Source of the DNA: Streptomyces avidinii
Lineage (GTDB): Bacteria; Actinomycetota; Actinomycetes; Streptomycetales; Streptomycetaceae
DNA: 64,000 nucleotides
Direction of reading: 5' to 3'
Assembly (NCBI RefSeq): GCF_014650695.1
Contig: NZ_BMVL01000001.1
Span: 145,563 to 209,562 of the forward strand
In this document: piece by piece, positions 47,109-55,325 of the stretch
How positions within the stretch are numbered: position 1 is the first letter of the stretch
Layout: each line of letters begins with the position of its first letter
Position numbers and translations under genes: made by a program
Notes under the pieces: model-generated
The model's input: the letters and a program-made list of their open reading frames with translations, nothing else
The model's database searches: none
What the model was told of the DNA's origin: nothing

Positions 47109-49205
47109 CTACAGGCTCAGTTCGGGGTGCAGTCGGTCCATGGTCCACACCTGCTTGCCGCGGGCGGCGAGCGCGGTGAGGGCGAGGGCACCCACGGTGA
47201 AGGCCAGCAGGACCGCGCTGCCCTGCCAGACCGGGGCGAGGTCGCCACCGGTGATGAGGCGCCGCAGGCTCTCGACGATGTACGACATCGGCAGGTACGG
47301 GTGGATCCAGTTGAAGAAGTCCGGGCTGGTCTGGACGGGGTACGTACCGCCCGCCGAGGTCAGCTGGAGCATCAGGACGGCCAGCACCAGGATGCGGCCG
47401 GCCGCGCCGAACTTGGCGTTGAGCCACTGGACGATCGCCGCGAAGCAGCCGGTGACCAGCATCAGGAAGGCGATGGTCAGGGCCGGGTGGGCCATCTTCA
47501 GGCCGAGGCCGGGCGCCCAGTGCAGTACGGACATCAGCAGAGCCACCTGGGCCGCGCCGAGGCCCGCCACCGGCAGCCAGCCGGCGAGGGCGACCCGCCA
47601 GGGCGAGGCGCCGGCGGCCAGGGCCCGCCGGTTGAGCGGGGCGATCAGCATGTAGGCGACCATCGCGCCGACCCAGAGGGAGAGCGGGATGAAGTACGGG
47701 GCGAAGCCGGTGCCGTAGTTGGGCGCCTTGTGCAGGGACTGGTTGGCGAGCTGGATCGGGTCGGCCATGACCTGCGTGCGCCGGTCGCGCTGCTGCTGGT
47801 CGTAGTCGGGGATCTTGCCGGCACCCTCGTGCAGGCCGCCGGCGAGCTCCCCGGTGCCGTCGACGAGCTTGTACATGCCGCCGTCGAGGCGGTGGGCGCC
47901 GTCGCCGAGCTTGCCGACGCCGTCGCTGAGGGCGCCGGAGCCGGTGGTGGCGGAGCCGAGGCCGGTGTGCAGCTGGGCCATGCCGGTGGAGACCTTGTGG
48001 GCTCCGGTGTTGAGGGCGTTGACCTTGGCGACGGCCGCGTCGAGGTCACCCGCGAGCTGGGGGGCCTTGTCGACGAGCTCGCGGGCCTTCTTCTCCAGAT
48101 CGGTGAGCTGGGTGCGGAGCTTGCCGACGTCACCGTTGGCGTTCTTGACCAGCGCGCTGACGTCCCCGCTGAGCTCGGCGGCCTCGGCCGCGTCGTCCCT
48201 GACCTTCTTCAGGTCGGGGCAGGAGGCGAGGTGCGGTTCGCCGCCGGGGGTGACGCAGTGCTTGGTGTAGTAGGCGTCCGCGCCGGTGGCGGCCTTCTTG
48301 GCGGCGGCCGCGGCGGCGGGGGCCTTCTCGGTGAAGGTGGCGAGGTGGTTGTTCACGACCTTCGCGCTGTCGGCGACCAGCTCGGCGGTGTCCGCCAGGT
48401 TCTTGGGGTCCTTGACGAAGGGGCGGGCCTTGTCCGCAGCCCCGTTGACCTTGTCGGCGAGGGCCTGGGTGCCGTCCGCGACGTCCTTGGAGCCGGTCTC
48501 CAGCTTGCCGGCCGCCGAGTTGAGCTTCTTCAGGCCGGTGTTGAGCTCGCCGCTCTTCTCCCCCGCCGTGTCGAGGCCGTCGGCGAGCTCCTTCGCGCCC
48601 TCCTTGGCCTTGCCGGCGCCGTCCTTGAGCTTGTCGGCGCCGTCGGCCGCCTCGGCGGTCTTGTCGTGCAGGTCGGAGAAGTTGACGAAGATCTTGTCGA
48701 GGAAGCCGCGGGAGGCGTTGGCGGACGCGGCGGAGCGGACCTCGGCGAAGACGGAGCGGGAGATCGAGCCGACGATGTAGTTGTTGGCGTCGTTCGTGCG
48801 GACCTGGAGGGCTCCGGTGGTGGGGTCCTCGCCGGAGCTGGAGGCGATCTTCGCGCTGAAGTCGGCGGGCATGGTCAGGGTCAGGTAGTACGAACCGTCC
48901 TCCAGGCCCTTGGCCGCCTCATCGGCGCTCACGTCGTGCCACTCGAAGGACTTCTTGCTGGCGTGCAGCTTCTTGGCGATCTCGGCACCGGCGTCGAGGC
49001 GCTTGCCGTCGACGGTCGTGCCCTTGTCGGCGTTGACGAGGGCGACGGGCACCTGGTCGAGCCGCTTGTACGGGTCCCAGAAGGACCACAGGTACAGGGC
49101 TCCGTAGAGCAGCGGCAGCAGGAGCAGCGCGACGAGAGCGGCCCGGGGCAGCTTCCCCCGCCCGAACCGCTTCAGCTCAAGCGCGGCCAGCTTCGGCGAG
49201 CGCAT
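47109..49205 (-). CDS. YhgE/Pip-type multispan membrane protein (ABC-2-like exporter)
   Basis: The 698-aa protein has one N-terminal membrane span (ALVALLLLPLLYGALYLW, about residues 23-40). A long extracellular region with many coiled-coil heptads (DGADKLKDGAGKAKEGAKEL and similar, about residues 190-430) follows. About five C-terminal spans complete it, as in YhgE/Pip and ABC-2 transporters. Relatives include phage receptors and exporters of lipids, drugs or ESX-type cargo. The ATG at 49205 lies 29 bases inside the ATPase gene, so translation is coupled. Its closest functional partner is the degenerate ABC ATPase upstream. Confidence 0.9.
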   Translation of the reverse strand: MRSPKLAALELKRFGRGKLPRAALVALLLLPLLYGALYLWSFWDPYKRLDQVPVALVNADKGTTVDGKRLDAGAEIAKKLHASKKSFEWHDVSADEAAKGLEDGSYYLTLTMPADFSAKIASSSGEDPTTGALQVRTNDANNYIVGSISRSVFAEVRSAASANASRGFLDKIFVNFSDLHDKTAEAADGADKLKDGAGKAKEGAKELADGLDTAGEKSGELNTGLKKLNSAAGKLETGSKDVADGTQALADKVNGAADKARPFVKDPKNLADTAELVADSAKVVNNHLATFTEKAPAAAAAAKKAATGADAYYTKHCVTPGGEPHLASCPDLKKVRDDAAEAAELSGDVSALVKNANGDVGKLRTQLTDLEKKARELVDKAPQLAGDLDAAVAKVNALNTGAHKVSTGMAQLHTGLGSATTGSGALSDGVGKLGDGAHRLDGGMYKLVDGTGELAGGLHEGAGKIPDYDQQQRDRRTQVMADPIQLANQSLHKAPNYGTGFAPYFIPLSLWVGAMVAYMLIAPLNRRALAAGASPWRVALAGWLPVAGLGAAQVALLMSVLHWAPGLGLKMAHPALTIAFLMLVTGCFAAIVQWLNAKFGAAGRILVLAVLMLQLTSAGGTYPVQTSPDFFNWIHPYLPMSYIVESLRRLITGGDLAPVWQGSAVLLAFTVGALALTALAARGKQVWTMDRLHPELSL

Positions 49206-50037
49206 CGTCCGCCCCCTTCGTGTCGTCGTTCGTGTCGTCGTTCGTGGTGTCGTTCTTCGTGTCGCCCTCGGCGCCGGCGGGCTCGGCGGCTTCGACGGGC
49301 GCGTCCGGTGCGTCCTGCGGTGCGTCCGGCGCGTCCGGGTCCACGGGACCGGTCCGCAGGACGAGCGCGTCGGCCGGCGCCTCGCTGCACACCGCGAGGA
49401 CGGTGATCCCGCGGGCGGCGACCGAGCGGAGCAGGGCCCAGGCCTCGGCGCGTTCGGTGTCCGACAGCTTGAGGTCGAGGTCGTCGAGGGCCAGCAGGCC
49501 CGGGGAGCCGAGCAGCGCGATGGCGACGGACAGCCGTACGGACTCCAGGCGTTCCAGGTCCCGTACGGAGGTCCGCTCGCCCTTGGGCAGCGCGGCGAGG
49601 TCCAGTCCGGCCGCCTCCAGGGCACTGGCGATCCGCGCCTCGGCGGCGGCCCGGCGCTCGGCCCGGGGCCGCAGCATGGCGCGGACCGGAGCGCCGTAGT
49701 GACGCTGGAGCAGGGCTCCCTCGCGCAGTTGTTCCGCGACGGTGAGGGCCTGGTCGAGGTCGGTGACCCCGGAGACCGGGCCGAGGGCGGCGATGCGGCG
49801 GACGGCCGACATCTTCTTGGGCAGCTGGTGGCCGCCGACCTCGGCGTGTCCGGCGGTGGGCTTCATCCGCCCGGTGAGGGCGAGGAGCAGGCAGGTCCGA
49901 CCACTGCCGGAGGGGCCTTCGACCGCGATGAGCGAGCCGGGCGCCGCGTCGATGCCGACTCCTCGGAAGGCCCAGCCGCGCGGGCCCTTGAGTCCGAAGT
50001 CCTCGGCCTTGACGGCCGCGCCGTGCGGGCTGTCCAC
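49177..50037 (-). CDS. Degenerate ABC-type ATP-binding protein
   Basis: The 286-aa protein has the shape of an ABC ATPase domain but altered catalytic motifs. Walker A is GPSGSGRT (residues 41-48) with Arg in place of the invariant Lys. The signature is LERLESVRLS instead of LSGGQ. Walker B LLALDDLD has Asp instead of Glu, and the switch His is missing (VLAVCSEAP). The acidic C-terminal tail is rich in Asp, Thr and Asn. The GTG at 50035-50037 with AAGGGGG five bases upstream is preferred, because an earlier in-frame ATG at 50097 would put the palindromic operator inside the gene. Confidence 0.85.
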   Translation of the reverse strand: MDSPHGAAVKAEDFGLKGPRGWAFRGVGIDAAPGSLIAVEGPSGSGRTCLLLALTGRMKPTAGHAEVGGHQLPKKMSAVRRIAALGPVSGVTDLDQALTVAEQLREGALLQRHYGAPVRAMLRPRAERRAAAEARIASALEAAGLDLAALPKGERTSVRDLERLESVRLSVAIALLGSPGLLALDDLDLKLSDTERAEAWALLRSVAARGITVLAVCSEAPADALVLRTGPVDPDAPDAPQDAPDAPVEAAEPAGAEGDTKNDTTNDDTNDDTKGADDALAEAGRA

Positions 50038-50050
50038 GCCGTCCCCCTTC

Positions 50051-50078
50051 TTTTTGAACTGACCGGTCAGTTCAAAAA
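50051..50078. promoter_or_regulatory. Perfect 28-bp palindromic operator of the ABC/YhgE/TetR operon
   Basis: TTTTTGAACTGACC is followed directly by its reverse complement. The core TGACCGGTCA is a typical TetR-family operator. It lies 14 bases before the ATPase start and next to a possible -10 box, so bound repressor would block transcription. Confidence 0.8.
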
Positions 50079-50209
50079 CTAGCATTCTTCTCGACATCCG
50101 GTGCGCAGGAGGGGGGAGTTACTGGCCATCTGCCCGCAAAAGCGCAGGTCAACCGGATTGTCAGTGGTGCCCGTCACGATGGGGGCAACGCATCGACAGG
50201 AGGTTCGTC

Positions 50210-50704
50210 ATGGCCACACCGTCCCCGTCCCCTGTCCACCCCGTCCTGCGGAAGTCGACGGCCCCACCGGCTGCCCTCGACCTGCTCGCCAAGGCCCACA
50301 GCGGCCTGGCCGAGGCCGTCCGGCTGACCCGCCCCAACGAGCGCTACGCCACCGCCCACCTCGCCGCACTGCGCACCGCCGCGGCCGTGCTCGCCGCGCG
50401 CGGCCGGCCCGAGCCGGTGAACCCGCGGCGGCGGCCCCGGATCCGCAGCGCGTGGGAGGTGCTGCCGGAGATAGCGCCGGAGCTGACCGAGTGGAGCGCA
50501 CTCTTCGCCTCCGGCGCCGCCCGCCGGGCCAGGGCGGAGGCGGGAATAGCGGACGCGGCGAGCAGCCGGGACGCGGACGATCTGGTGCGCGCGGCCTCGA
50601 TGTTCCTGCGGCTGGTGGAGCGGATGCTGACCGTCCGGGCGGCGGCGCAGCCCCTGTCGCAGACGTTGCCGCAACCACGCCCGGAGCATCCGGACGCGGG
50701 ATGA
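50210..50704 (+). CDS. SAV_6107-family HEPN domain protein
   Basis: The 164-aa all-helical protein fits the SAV_6107-type HEPN family known from Streptomyces: LDLLAKAHSGLAEAVRLTRPNERYATAHLAALRTAAAVLAARGRP, then a second helical hairpin. A RYATAH sequence (about residues 45-50) resembles the R-x4-6-H of HEPN ribonucleases, but it sits in the first helical pair rather than the usual catalytic position. No antitoxin-like gene adjoins it. It precedes a methyltransferase by 72 bases on the same strand. Function unknown. Confidence 0.8.
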   Translation: MATPSPSPVHPVLRKSTAPPAALDLLAKAHSGLAEAVRLTRPNERYATAHLAALRTAAAVLAARGRPEPVNPRRRPRIRSAWEVLPEIAPELTEWSALFASGAARRARAEAGIADAASSRDADDLVRAASMFLRLVERMLTVRAAAQPLSQTLPQPRPEHPDAG

Positions 50705-50776
50705 GCTGCCCGGTCGCGGTAGGCAATAGGGTGGGCAGCGACCGCTCACCCTTACCGCGCCGAGGAGCCATCAGCC

Positions 50777-51535
50777 GTGTCGGACACTTCCCGCCCCCGT
50801 GCCTCCCTCCGCACCGCCGTGGTGTGGGAGGTCCTCAAGGAGGCCCTCGACCGCCGGGTGAAGGCGACCGGGCGGGACGTGCTCGACGTGCTCGACACTG
50901 GTGGCGGCACCGGTAAGTTCGCCGTTCCGGTGGCCCGTCTGGGCCACCGGGTCACCGTGGTCGACCCCAGCCCGAACGCGCTGTTCGGGCTGGAGCGCCG
51001 GGTGGCCGAGGCCGGTGTCGCCGATCTGGTGCGCGGGGTCCAGGGCGACGCCCAGGGCCTGCTGGACGTCGTCGAGCGGGACGCGTACGACGTGGTGCTC
51101 TGCCACGGCGTGCTGGAGTACGTCGACGAACCGGCCGAGGGCGTGGCCAACGCGGTGGCCGCGCTGCGCGCCGGCGGCACGCTCAGCCTGCTGGCCGCCG
51201 GGCTCGGCGGGGCGGTGCTCGCCCGCGCACTGGCCGGGCACTTCACGGAGGCCCGTACCGCCCTCACCGACCCGGCCGGCCGCTGGGGCTCCGGCGACCC
51301 CGTACCGCGCCGGTTCACCGCCGAGCAGCTCTCCGCGCTGGTCGGCGACGCCGGCCTCGCGGTCGGCGCGGTGCACGGCGTGCGGATCTTCGCCGACCTC
51401 GTGCCCGGGGTCCTGGTGGACACCGAGCCCGGCGCGGTGGAGGCACTGCTGCGCCTGGAGGAGGCCGCGGCCGAGCTGCCCGCCTTCCACGCGGTCGCCA
51501 CCCAGCTGCACGTCCTGGGCGAGAAGCAGGCCTGA
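50777..51535 (+). CDS. Class I SAM-dependent methyltransferase
   Basis: The 252-aa protein has the Rossmann SAM loop LDVLDTGGGTGKFAVPVARLG (motif I, about residues 37-57), an acidic motif II VTVVDPSPNALFGL, and VVLCHGVLEYVDEP (motif IV region). It is closest in feel to small-molecule (UbiE/SmtA-like) methyltransferases. The substrate is unknown. The GTG start at 50777 has GAGGAG ten bases upstream. It probably forms an operon with the HEPN gene. Confidence 0.88.
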   Translation: MSDTSRPRASLRTAVVWEVLKEALDRRVKATGRDVLDVLDTGGGTGKFAVPVARLGHRVTVVDPSPNALFGLERRVAEAGVADLVRGVQGDAQGLLDVVERDAYDVVLCHGVLEYVDEPAEGVANAVAALRAGGTLSLLAAGLGGAVLARALAGHFTEARTALTDPAGRWGSGDPVPRRFTAEQLSALVGDAGLAVGAVHGVRIFADLVPGVLVDTEPGAVEALLRLEEAAAELPAFHAVATQLHVLGEKQA

Positions 51536-51829
51536 ACTGCGATCTTCCGCGGGCGGAGTCGGCCGCACACCCGCCGTTCCGCCGGCCGGCCCCGTATGAT
51601 CAGGTGCAGTGACCGGCATGGCGGACGGACCATTGGGGAATAACGGCCTCAGTGACCGCCCCCACGGCGGTACGGTTTTCACGCAGCGCTTTCACCGGCT
51701 GCATCATTTCTGGGCCGTGGCTTTTTGTAACGTGGCGTAGAGGGCGGGTGTCACGGGGGCGATTCCCCGCCTATCCTGAAGGGGACCCCTGGTCGCCACC
51801 CCCGCGACCGACGGATGAGGAGGACTCCC
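51536..51829. other. Intergenic region before the DUF3040 gene
   Basis: About 294 bases with a lower GC content towards the right. TATGAT (51595-51600) is a possible -10 box without a clear -35. A 43-codon GTG frame (51609-51740) is seen but has weak codon bias and is not called. No hairpin stands out. Confidence 0.45.
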
Positions 51830-52231
51830 GTGCCGCTCTCGGAGCACGAGCAGCGAATGCTCGAGCAGATGGAGCGAGCGCTGTACGCCGAAGATCCCAA
51901 GTTCGCGACAGCGCTTGAGGGAAGCGGACTGCGTACGTACACCCGGCGACGGGTCTACCAGGCAGTCGCAGGCATTGTGGTGGGTATCGCGCTCCTCATG
52001 ACCGGTGTGATCATTCCGAACGTGCTCTGGATCAGCGTGGTGGGGTTCCTCGTCATGCTGGGCTGTACGGTCCTGGTGGTCACCGGTTGGCGCAAGGCAC
52101 CCAAGCCTGGCGAGCAGCCCGTCTCCGGTAGTACCGGCGGTTCGGCCCATGGCCGCAGCCGGCAGCGTCGGTCGATGATGACCCGCATCGAGGAACGGTG
52201 GCAGCGCCGCCGTGACGAGCAGGGGCACTAG
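51830..52231 (+). CDS. sepX: DUF3040 membrane protein, SepX-type division factor
   Basis: The 133-aa protein starts with the DUF3040 signature PLSEHEQRMLEQMERALYAEDPKFA, has two membrane spans (about residues 44-62 and 66-86) and a basic C-terminus. The DUF3040 protein at this position in Streptomyces was described as SepX, an actinobacterial divisome protein interacting with FtsZ and FtsW (recalled, not checked). The position close to the dcw cluster agrees. The GTG at 51830 has GAGGAGGA five bases upstream, one of the strongest ribosome sites in the window. A strong terminator follows. Confidence 0.8.
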   Translation: MPLSEHEQRMLEQMERALYAEDPKFATALEGSGLRTYTRRRVYQAVAGIVVGIALLMTGVIIPNVLWISVVGFLVMLGCTVLVVTGWRKAPKPGEQPVSGSTGGSAHGRSRQRRSMMTRIEERWQRRRDEQGH

Positions 52232-52246
52232 CCCCGGACAACGTGG

Positions 52247-52285
52247 GTGAGGGGATGGCCGCCGCGCGGCCATCCCCTCACTTTT
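52247..52285 (+). terminator. Terminator after the DUF3040 gene
   Basis: GTGAGGGGATGGCCGC pairs perfectly with GCGGCCATCCCCTCAC over a three-base loop and is followed by TTTT, a classic intrinsic terminator 15 bases after the stop. Confidence 0.9.
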
Positions 52286-52313
52286 CCGCGTTCCCGTACG
52301 GCATGATGATCCG

Positions 52314-52940
52314 ATGAGTGTGCTCCCCCTGGTCTTCACCAGCGGCTGGGCCAGTGGGATCAACGCTTACGCCGTGGTCCTCCTGCTCGGCATCTTCGGC
52401 CGCACCGGCCTGACCGACGATGTCCCCGCGTCGCTGCAGCGCACGGACGTGCTGGCCGTCGCCGCCGTGCTGTTCCTGTGCGAGGCGATCGCCGACAAAG
52501 TCCCGTACATGGACTCGATATGGGACACCGTCCACACGGTGATCCGCCCGGTGGCCGGCGCTGTGATCGGCGCGCTGCTGGCCGGCCAGACCGGTTCGCT
52601 GTCCGACATCACCGCCGCCGCGGTCGGCGGCTCCACGGCTCTGGCCAGCCATTTCGTCAAGGCCGGCACCCGGATGGCGATCAATACGTCACCCGAGCCG
52701 TTCACCAACGTGGGGATGAGCATCGCCGAGGACCTCGGCGTGGCGGGCCTGGTCACCTTCGCGATGTTCAATCCCGAGGCCGCCGCGATCATCGCGGCCG
52801 TCCTGCTGGCCGCCGGACTGGCCATACTGATCTTCTTGTGGAGCCGGATCCGCCGCTTCCTGCGCCGCCGTGCCCAGCGTCGTGAGGAGAAGCGCCTGGC
52901 CGCCGAGGTCCGCGAGACCACCGGGGCCCCACCCCGCTGA
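52314..52940 (+). CDS. DUF4126 membrane protein
   Basis: The 208-aa protein has about four membrane spans and the family pattern LVFTSGWASGINAYAVVLLLGIFG at the N-terminus. EAIADKVPYMDSIWDTVHTVIRPVAGA and FVKAGTRMAINTSPEPFTNV follow. The C-terminus is very basic (RIRRFLRRRAQRREEKR) and cytoplasmic. The function of DUF4126 is unknown. It lies between the DUF3040 gene, from which a terminator separates it, and a CrtI-like gene 37 bases downstream. Confidence 0.88.
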   Translation: MSVLPLVFTSGWASGINAYAVVLLLGIFGRTGLTDDVPASLQRTDVLAVAAVLFLCEAIADKVPYMDSIWDTVHTVIRPVAGAVIGALLAGQTGSLSDITAAAVGGSTALASHFVKAGTRMAINTSPEPFTNVGMSIAEDLGVAGLVTFAMFNPEAAAIIAAVLLAAGLAILIFLWSRIRRFLRRRAQRREEKRLAAEVRETTGAPPR

Positions 52941-52977
52941 CCACAGGGCCGCCACCCGGGTCGATAGGCTCGGCCGC

Positions 52978-54396
52978 ATGGCACGAATTGCGGTGATCGG
53001 CGCCGGCATGGGCGCGATGGCGACGGCGGCCCGGCTGGCCGTGGCGGGGCACCTGGTGACGGTGTACGAACGCGGGACGACCTACGGCGGAGCCGTGGGC
53101 CGCTACGAGCGCGAGGGCTTCGCCTTCGACACCGGACCCGGGCTGCTGCACCTGCCCGCCGTCTACCGCGACCTCTTCGTGAAGACCGGCAAGCGGTCGC
53201 TGGAGACGTGCGTCGACATGGTCCAGGTCGACCCGGCCGTCCGGCACGTCCTGCCCCACCACGGCATCGACGCCTCCCTGCCCGGCGCCTCCCACGGCGG
53301 TGTCGCCGCCGCCCTGGACTCCGCCTTCGGCGCGGGCGCGGGCGAGCGCTGGAACGCCGTCCTGGGCCGCGCCCGCGACGCCTGGGACGCCACCCGGCGC
53401 CCGCTGCTGGAGGAGCCGCTGCGGCCCGGCGCCCGGCAGAGCCTGGGCGGCGACCCGTACCCGGCCCTGCGCAGGAGCGGGCTGCTGCGCCGCCGCCCTC
53501 CGACGCTGGCCGAAATGGCCGACCGGGAGCTGGGCGGCGCCCTCGCGGAAGTGCTGACCGGCCTGGTGCGCGGGTACGGGCTCGACCCCGCCACCGCGCC
53601 CGCCTCGGCGGCCGTGCTCCCGTACATGGAGCAGACCTTCGGCAGCTGGTACGTGCGCGGCGGGATGCGGGCCCTGGCCACCGCCGTGTACGAGCGCTGC
53701 CTGGAGCGCAAGGTCGCCTTCGTCTTCGGGGCGGAGGTCCGGGAGGTCCTGGTCCGGGACGGCCGGGCGGCCGGACTGCTGCTGGCCGACGGCAGCGAGG
53801 CCGCCGCCGACACCGTCGTGTGCGCGATCGACCCCCGGCAGCTGCCGGCCGGTTCGCTGCCGTGGCCGCCCGAGGCGGTCCCGGCCCGCGGGGACGGCGT
53901 ACCCGGGCGGCTCACGCTGCTGCTCGCGCTGCGCGGCGCCCGCCCCGCCGCGACCGTGCACCGGACGGTCGTCCACACCCCCGGGGCCCGGGTGACGGTG
54001 ATGCGCCCGGACGATCCCGCCACCCGGCCCGACGCGGAGCACGAGGCGGTCACCGTGAGCGCCGTGCACGGGCCCGGGACCTCGGAGCCCGCGGAGCTGC
54101 TGAAACTCGCGGAGAAGGCCGTACAGGGGCTGCGGGAGCGGCTGTTGTGGCACGAGGTGCGGACCCCGGCCGACATCGAGGCGGCGACGGGTGCGCTGGG
54201 CGGCGCGGTGCCCCCGCCCGCCCTCGCGGGGGCCGGGGGCCGGCTGCTCCAGCCGGCCAACACCACGGCCGTGCCCGGGCTCTACCTGGCGGGCGGCTGG
54301 GCCCACCCCGGCGGCGGGCTGCCGCACGCCGGGATGACCGGGGCCCTGGTGGCCGGACTGATCGTGGAGGGCGCGGAGTTCCGCGGCTCCCGGTGA
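52978..54396 (+). CDS. CrtI/phytoene-desaturase-like FAD oxidoreductase
   Basis: The 472-aa flavoprotein has an N-terminal dinucleotide-binding fold (RIAVIGAGMGAMATAARLAVAGHLVTVYER) and a C-terminal FAD signature (YLAGGWAHPGGGLPHAGMTGALVAGLI). The middle region YMEQTFGSWYVRGGMRALATAVYERC is typical of phytoene desaturase and related carotenoid or amine oxidases. No carotenoid genes are nearby, so the true substrate is unknown. The ATG at 52978 gives a complete flavin-binding start. Confidence 0.88.
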   Translation: MARIAVIGAGMGAMATAARLAVAGHLVTVYERGTTYGGAVGRYEREGFAFDTGPGLLHLPAVYRDLFVKTGKRSLETCVDMVQVDPAVRHVLPHHGIDASLPGASHGGVAAALDSAFGAGAGERWNAVLGRARDAWDATRRPLLEEPLRPGARQSLGGDPYPALRRSGLLRRRPPTLAEMADRELGGALAEVLTGLVRGYGLDPATAPASAAVLPYMEQTFGSWYVRGGMRALATAVYERCLERKVAFVFGAEVREVLVRDGRAAGLLLADGSEAAADTVVCAIDPRQLPAGSLPWPPEAVPARGDGVPGRLTLLLALRGARPAATVHRTVVHTPGARVTVMRPDDPATRPDAEHEAVTVSAVHGPGTSEPAELLKLAEKAVQGLRERLLWHEVRTPADIEAATGALGGAVPPPALAGAGGRLLQPANTTAVPGLYLAGGWAHPGGGLPHAGMTGALVAGLIVEGAEFRGSR

Positions 54397-54415
54397 CCGT
54401 GACCGGTGGCGGTGC

Positions 54416-55276
54416 TCAGTAGCGGTACTGCTCGTACTCGCCCTGCTGGGGGTACGGGTACTGCTGCGGCGGCCCGCCCTGCTCGTCCATCGGGTAGGGC
54501 TGGCCGGCCCCGTCGGTCGACCGCTGCTGCGGGACCCAGACCCCGCCGGGCGGGGTGTCCGTGGAGTACTGCTGCTGCCCGTAGTCGGCGTACGGGGTGT
54601 AGTCGTACGGCTGGGGCGGGGCGACGCCGCCGCCGGTGCCGATGTACGGGTCGGAGTAGGCGGCGTAGACCTGCTGCTGGTCACCCGTCGGATAGCCGCC
54701 CGAGTAGTCGTAGCCGCCCTGGTTCTGCTGGTCGTAGTACGCCGCGTACTGGTGGGCGTCCTGCTCGGCCGTGGTGAACGGCGAGGCGAAGGCCGCCGTC
54801 CGGTCGACCTCGGGGGCCGGGGCGAAACTCTGTATCCCGTACGACCCGGTGTCCTCGGGGACCGGCTCCGGGCTGTAGACCGCTTCGGGCGCGTCCCGGA
54901 GCGGCCGCTCCGCCGCAGCCCCGTTGGCGTCCTCGTACTCCAGCGCGGTCACCCGGAGCGCGGGCTCCTGCTTGGTGCCCGCGGACCGGCGGCGGCGCGT
55001 CTGCTGCCGTACGGGCTCGCCGCCGCGCCGCAGCGCCCAACCGGCCACGAAACCCTTGCGGAAGGACAGGGTCACCAGGGTCTGGCCCACGGCGAACGCC
55101 GCCGCACCGGCCCCGATGACCAGCACCGACGGCAGGATCACGCCGGCGACCACGCCGAGGAAGCCGGCGAAGGCGAGCAGGCGCCAGCGGAGCCGGGCCT
55201 TGTACTGCATCAGGACCTCGGCAAGCAGCCACAGCGCGACGAAACCGAACGCGATGTAGAGGACCGTCATTCCCAT
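54416..55276 (-). CDS. Membrane protein with a Tyr/Gln/Pro/Gly-rich disordered tail
   Basis: The 286-aa protein has three short membrane spans in the first 85 residues (LYIAFGFVALWLLAEVLM, LLAFAGFLGVVAGVIL, VLVIGAGAAAFAVGQTL). A long cytoplasmic tail follows, rich in Tyr, Gln, Gly, Pro and Asp, with repeats such as PYPQQGEYEQYRY at the end. I do not recognise a named family. Such tails are common in Streptomyces envelope proteins and are probably disordered. The ATG at 55276 with GAGAGGGG six bases upstream is preferred to the ATG two codons later. It is convergent with the CrtI-like gene and lies 49 bases after metF. Confidence 0.78.
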   Translation of the reverse strand: MGMTVLYIAFGFVALWLLAEVLMQYKARLRWRLLAFAGFLGVVAGVILPSVLVIGAGAAAFAVGQTLVTLSFRKGFVAGWALRRGGEPVRQQTRRRRSAGTKQEPALRVTALEYEDANGAAAERPLRDAPEAVYSPEPVPEDTGSYGIQSFAPAPEVDRTAAFASPFTTAEQDAHQYAAYYDQQNQGGYDYSGGYPTGDQQQVYAAYSDPYIGTGGGVAPPQPYDYTPYADYGQQQYSTDTPPGGVWVPQQRSTDGAGQPYPMDEQGGPPQQYPYPQQGEYEQYRY

Positions 55277-55325
55277 GCATGGCCCCTCTCGGTACGGCCG
55301 CCGGCGCGGGAACGGGGACGGCCGA

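Noticed and set aside
51609..51740. 43-codon GTG frame before the DUF3040 gene
   Set aside because: Third-position GC is well below that of neighbouring genes, there is no ribosome site, and the region is better explained as promoter DNA.
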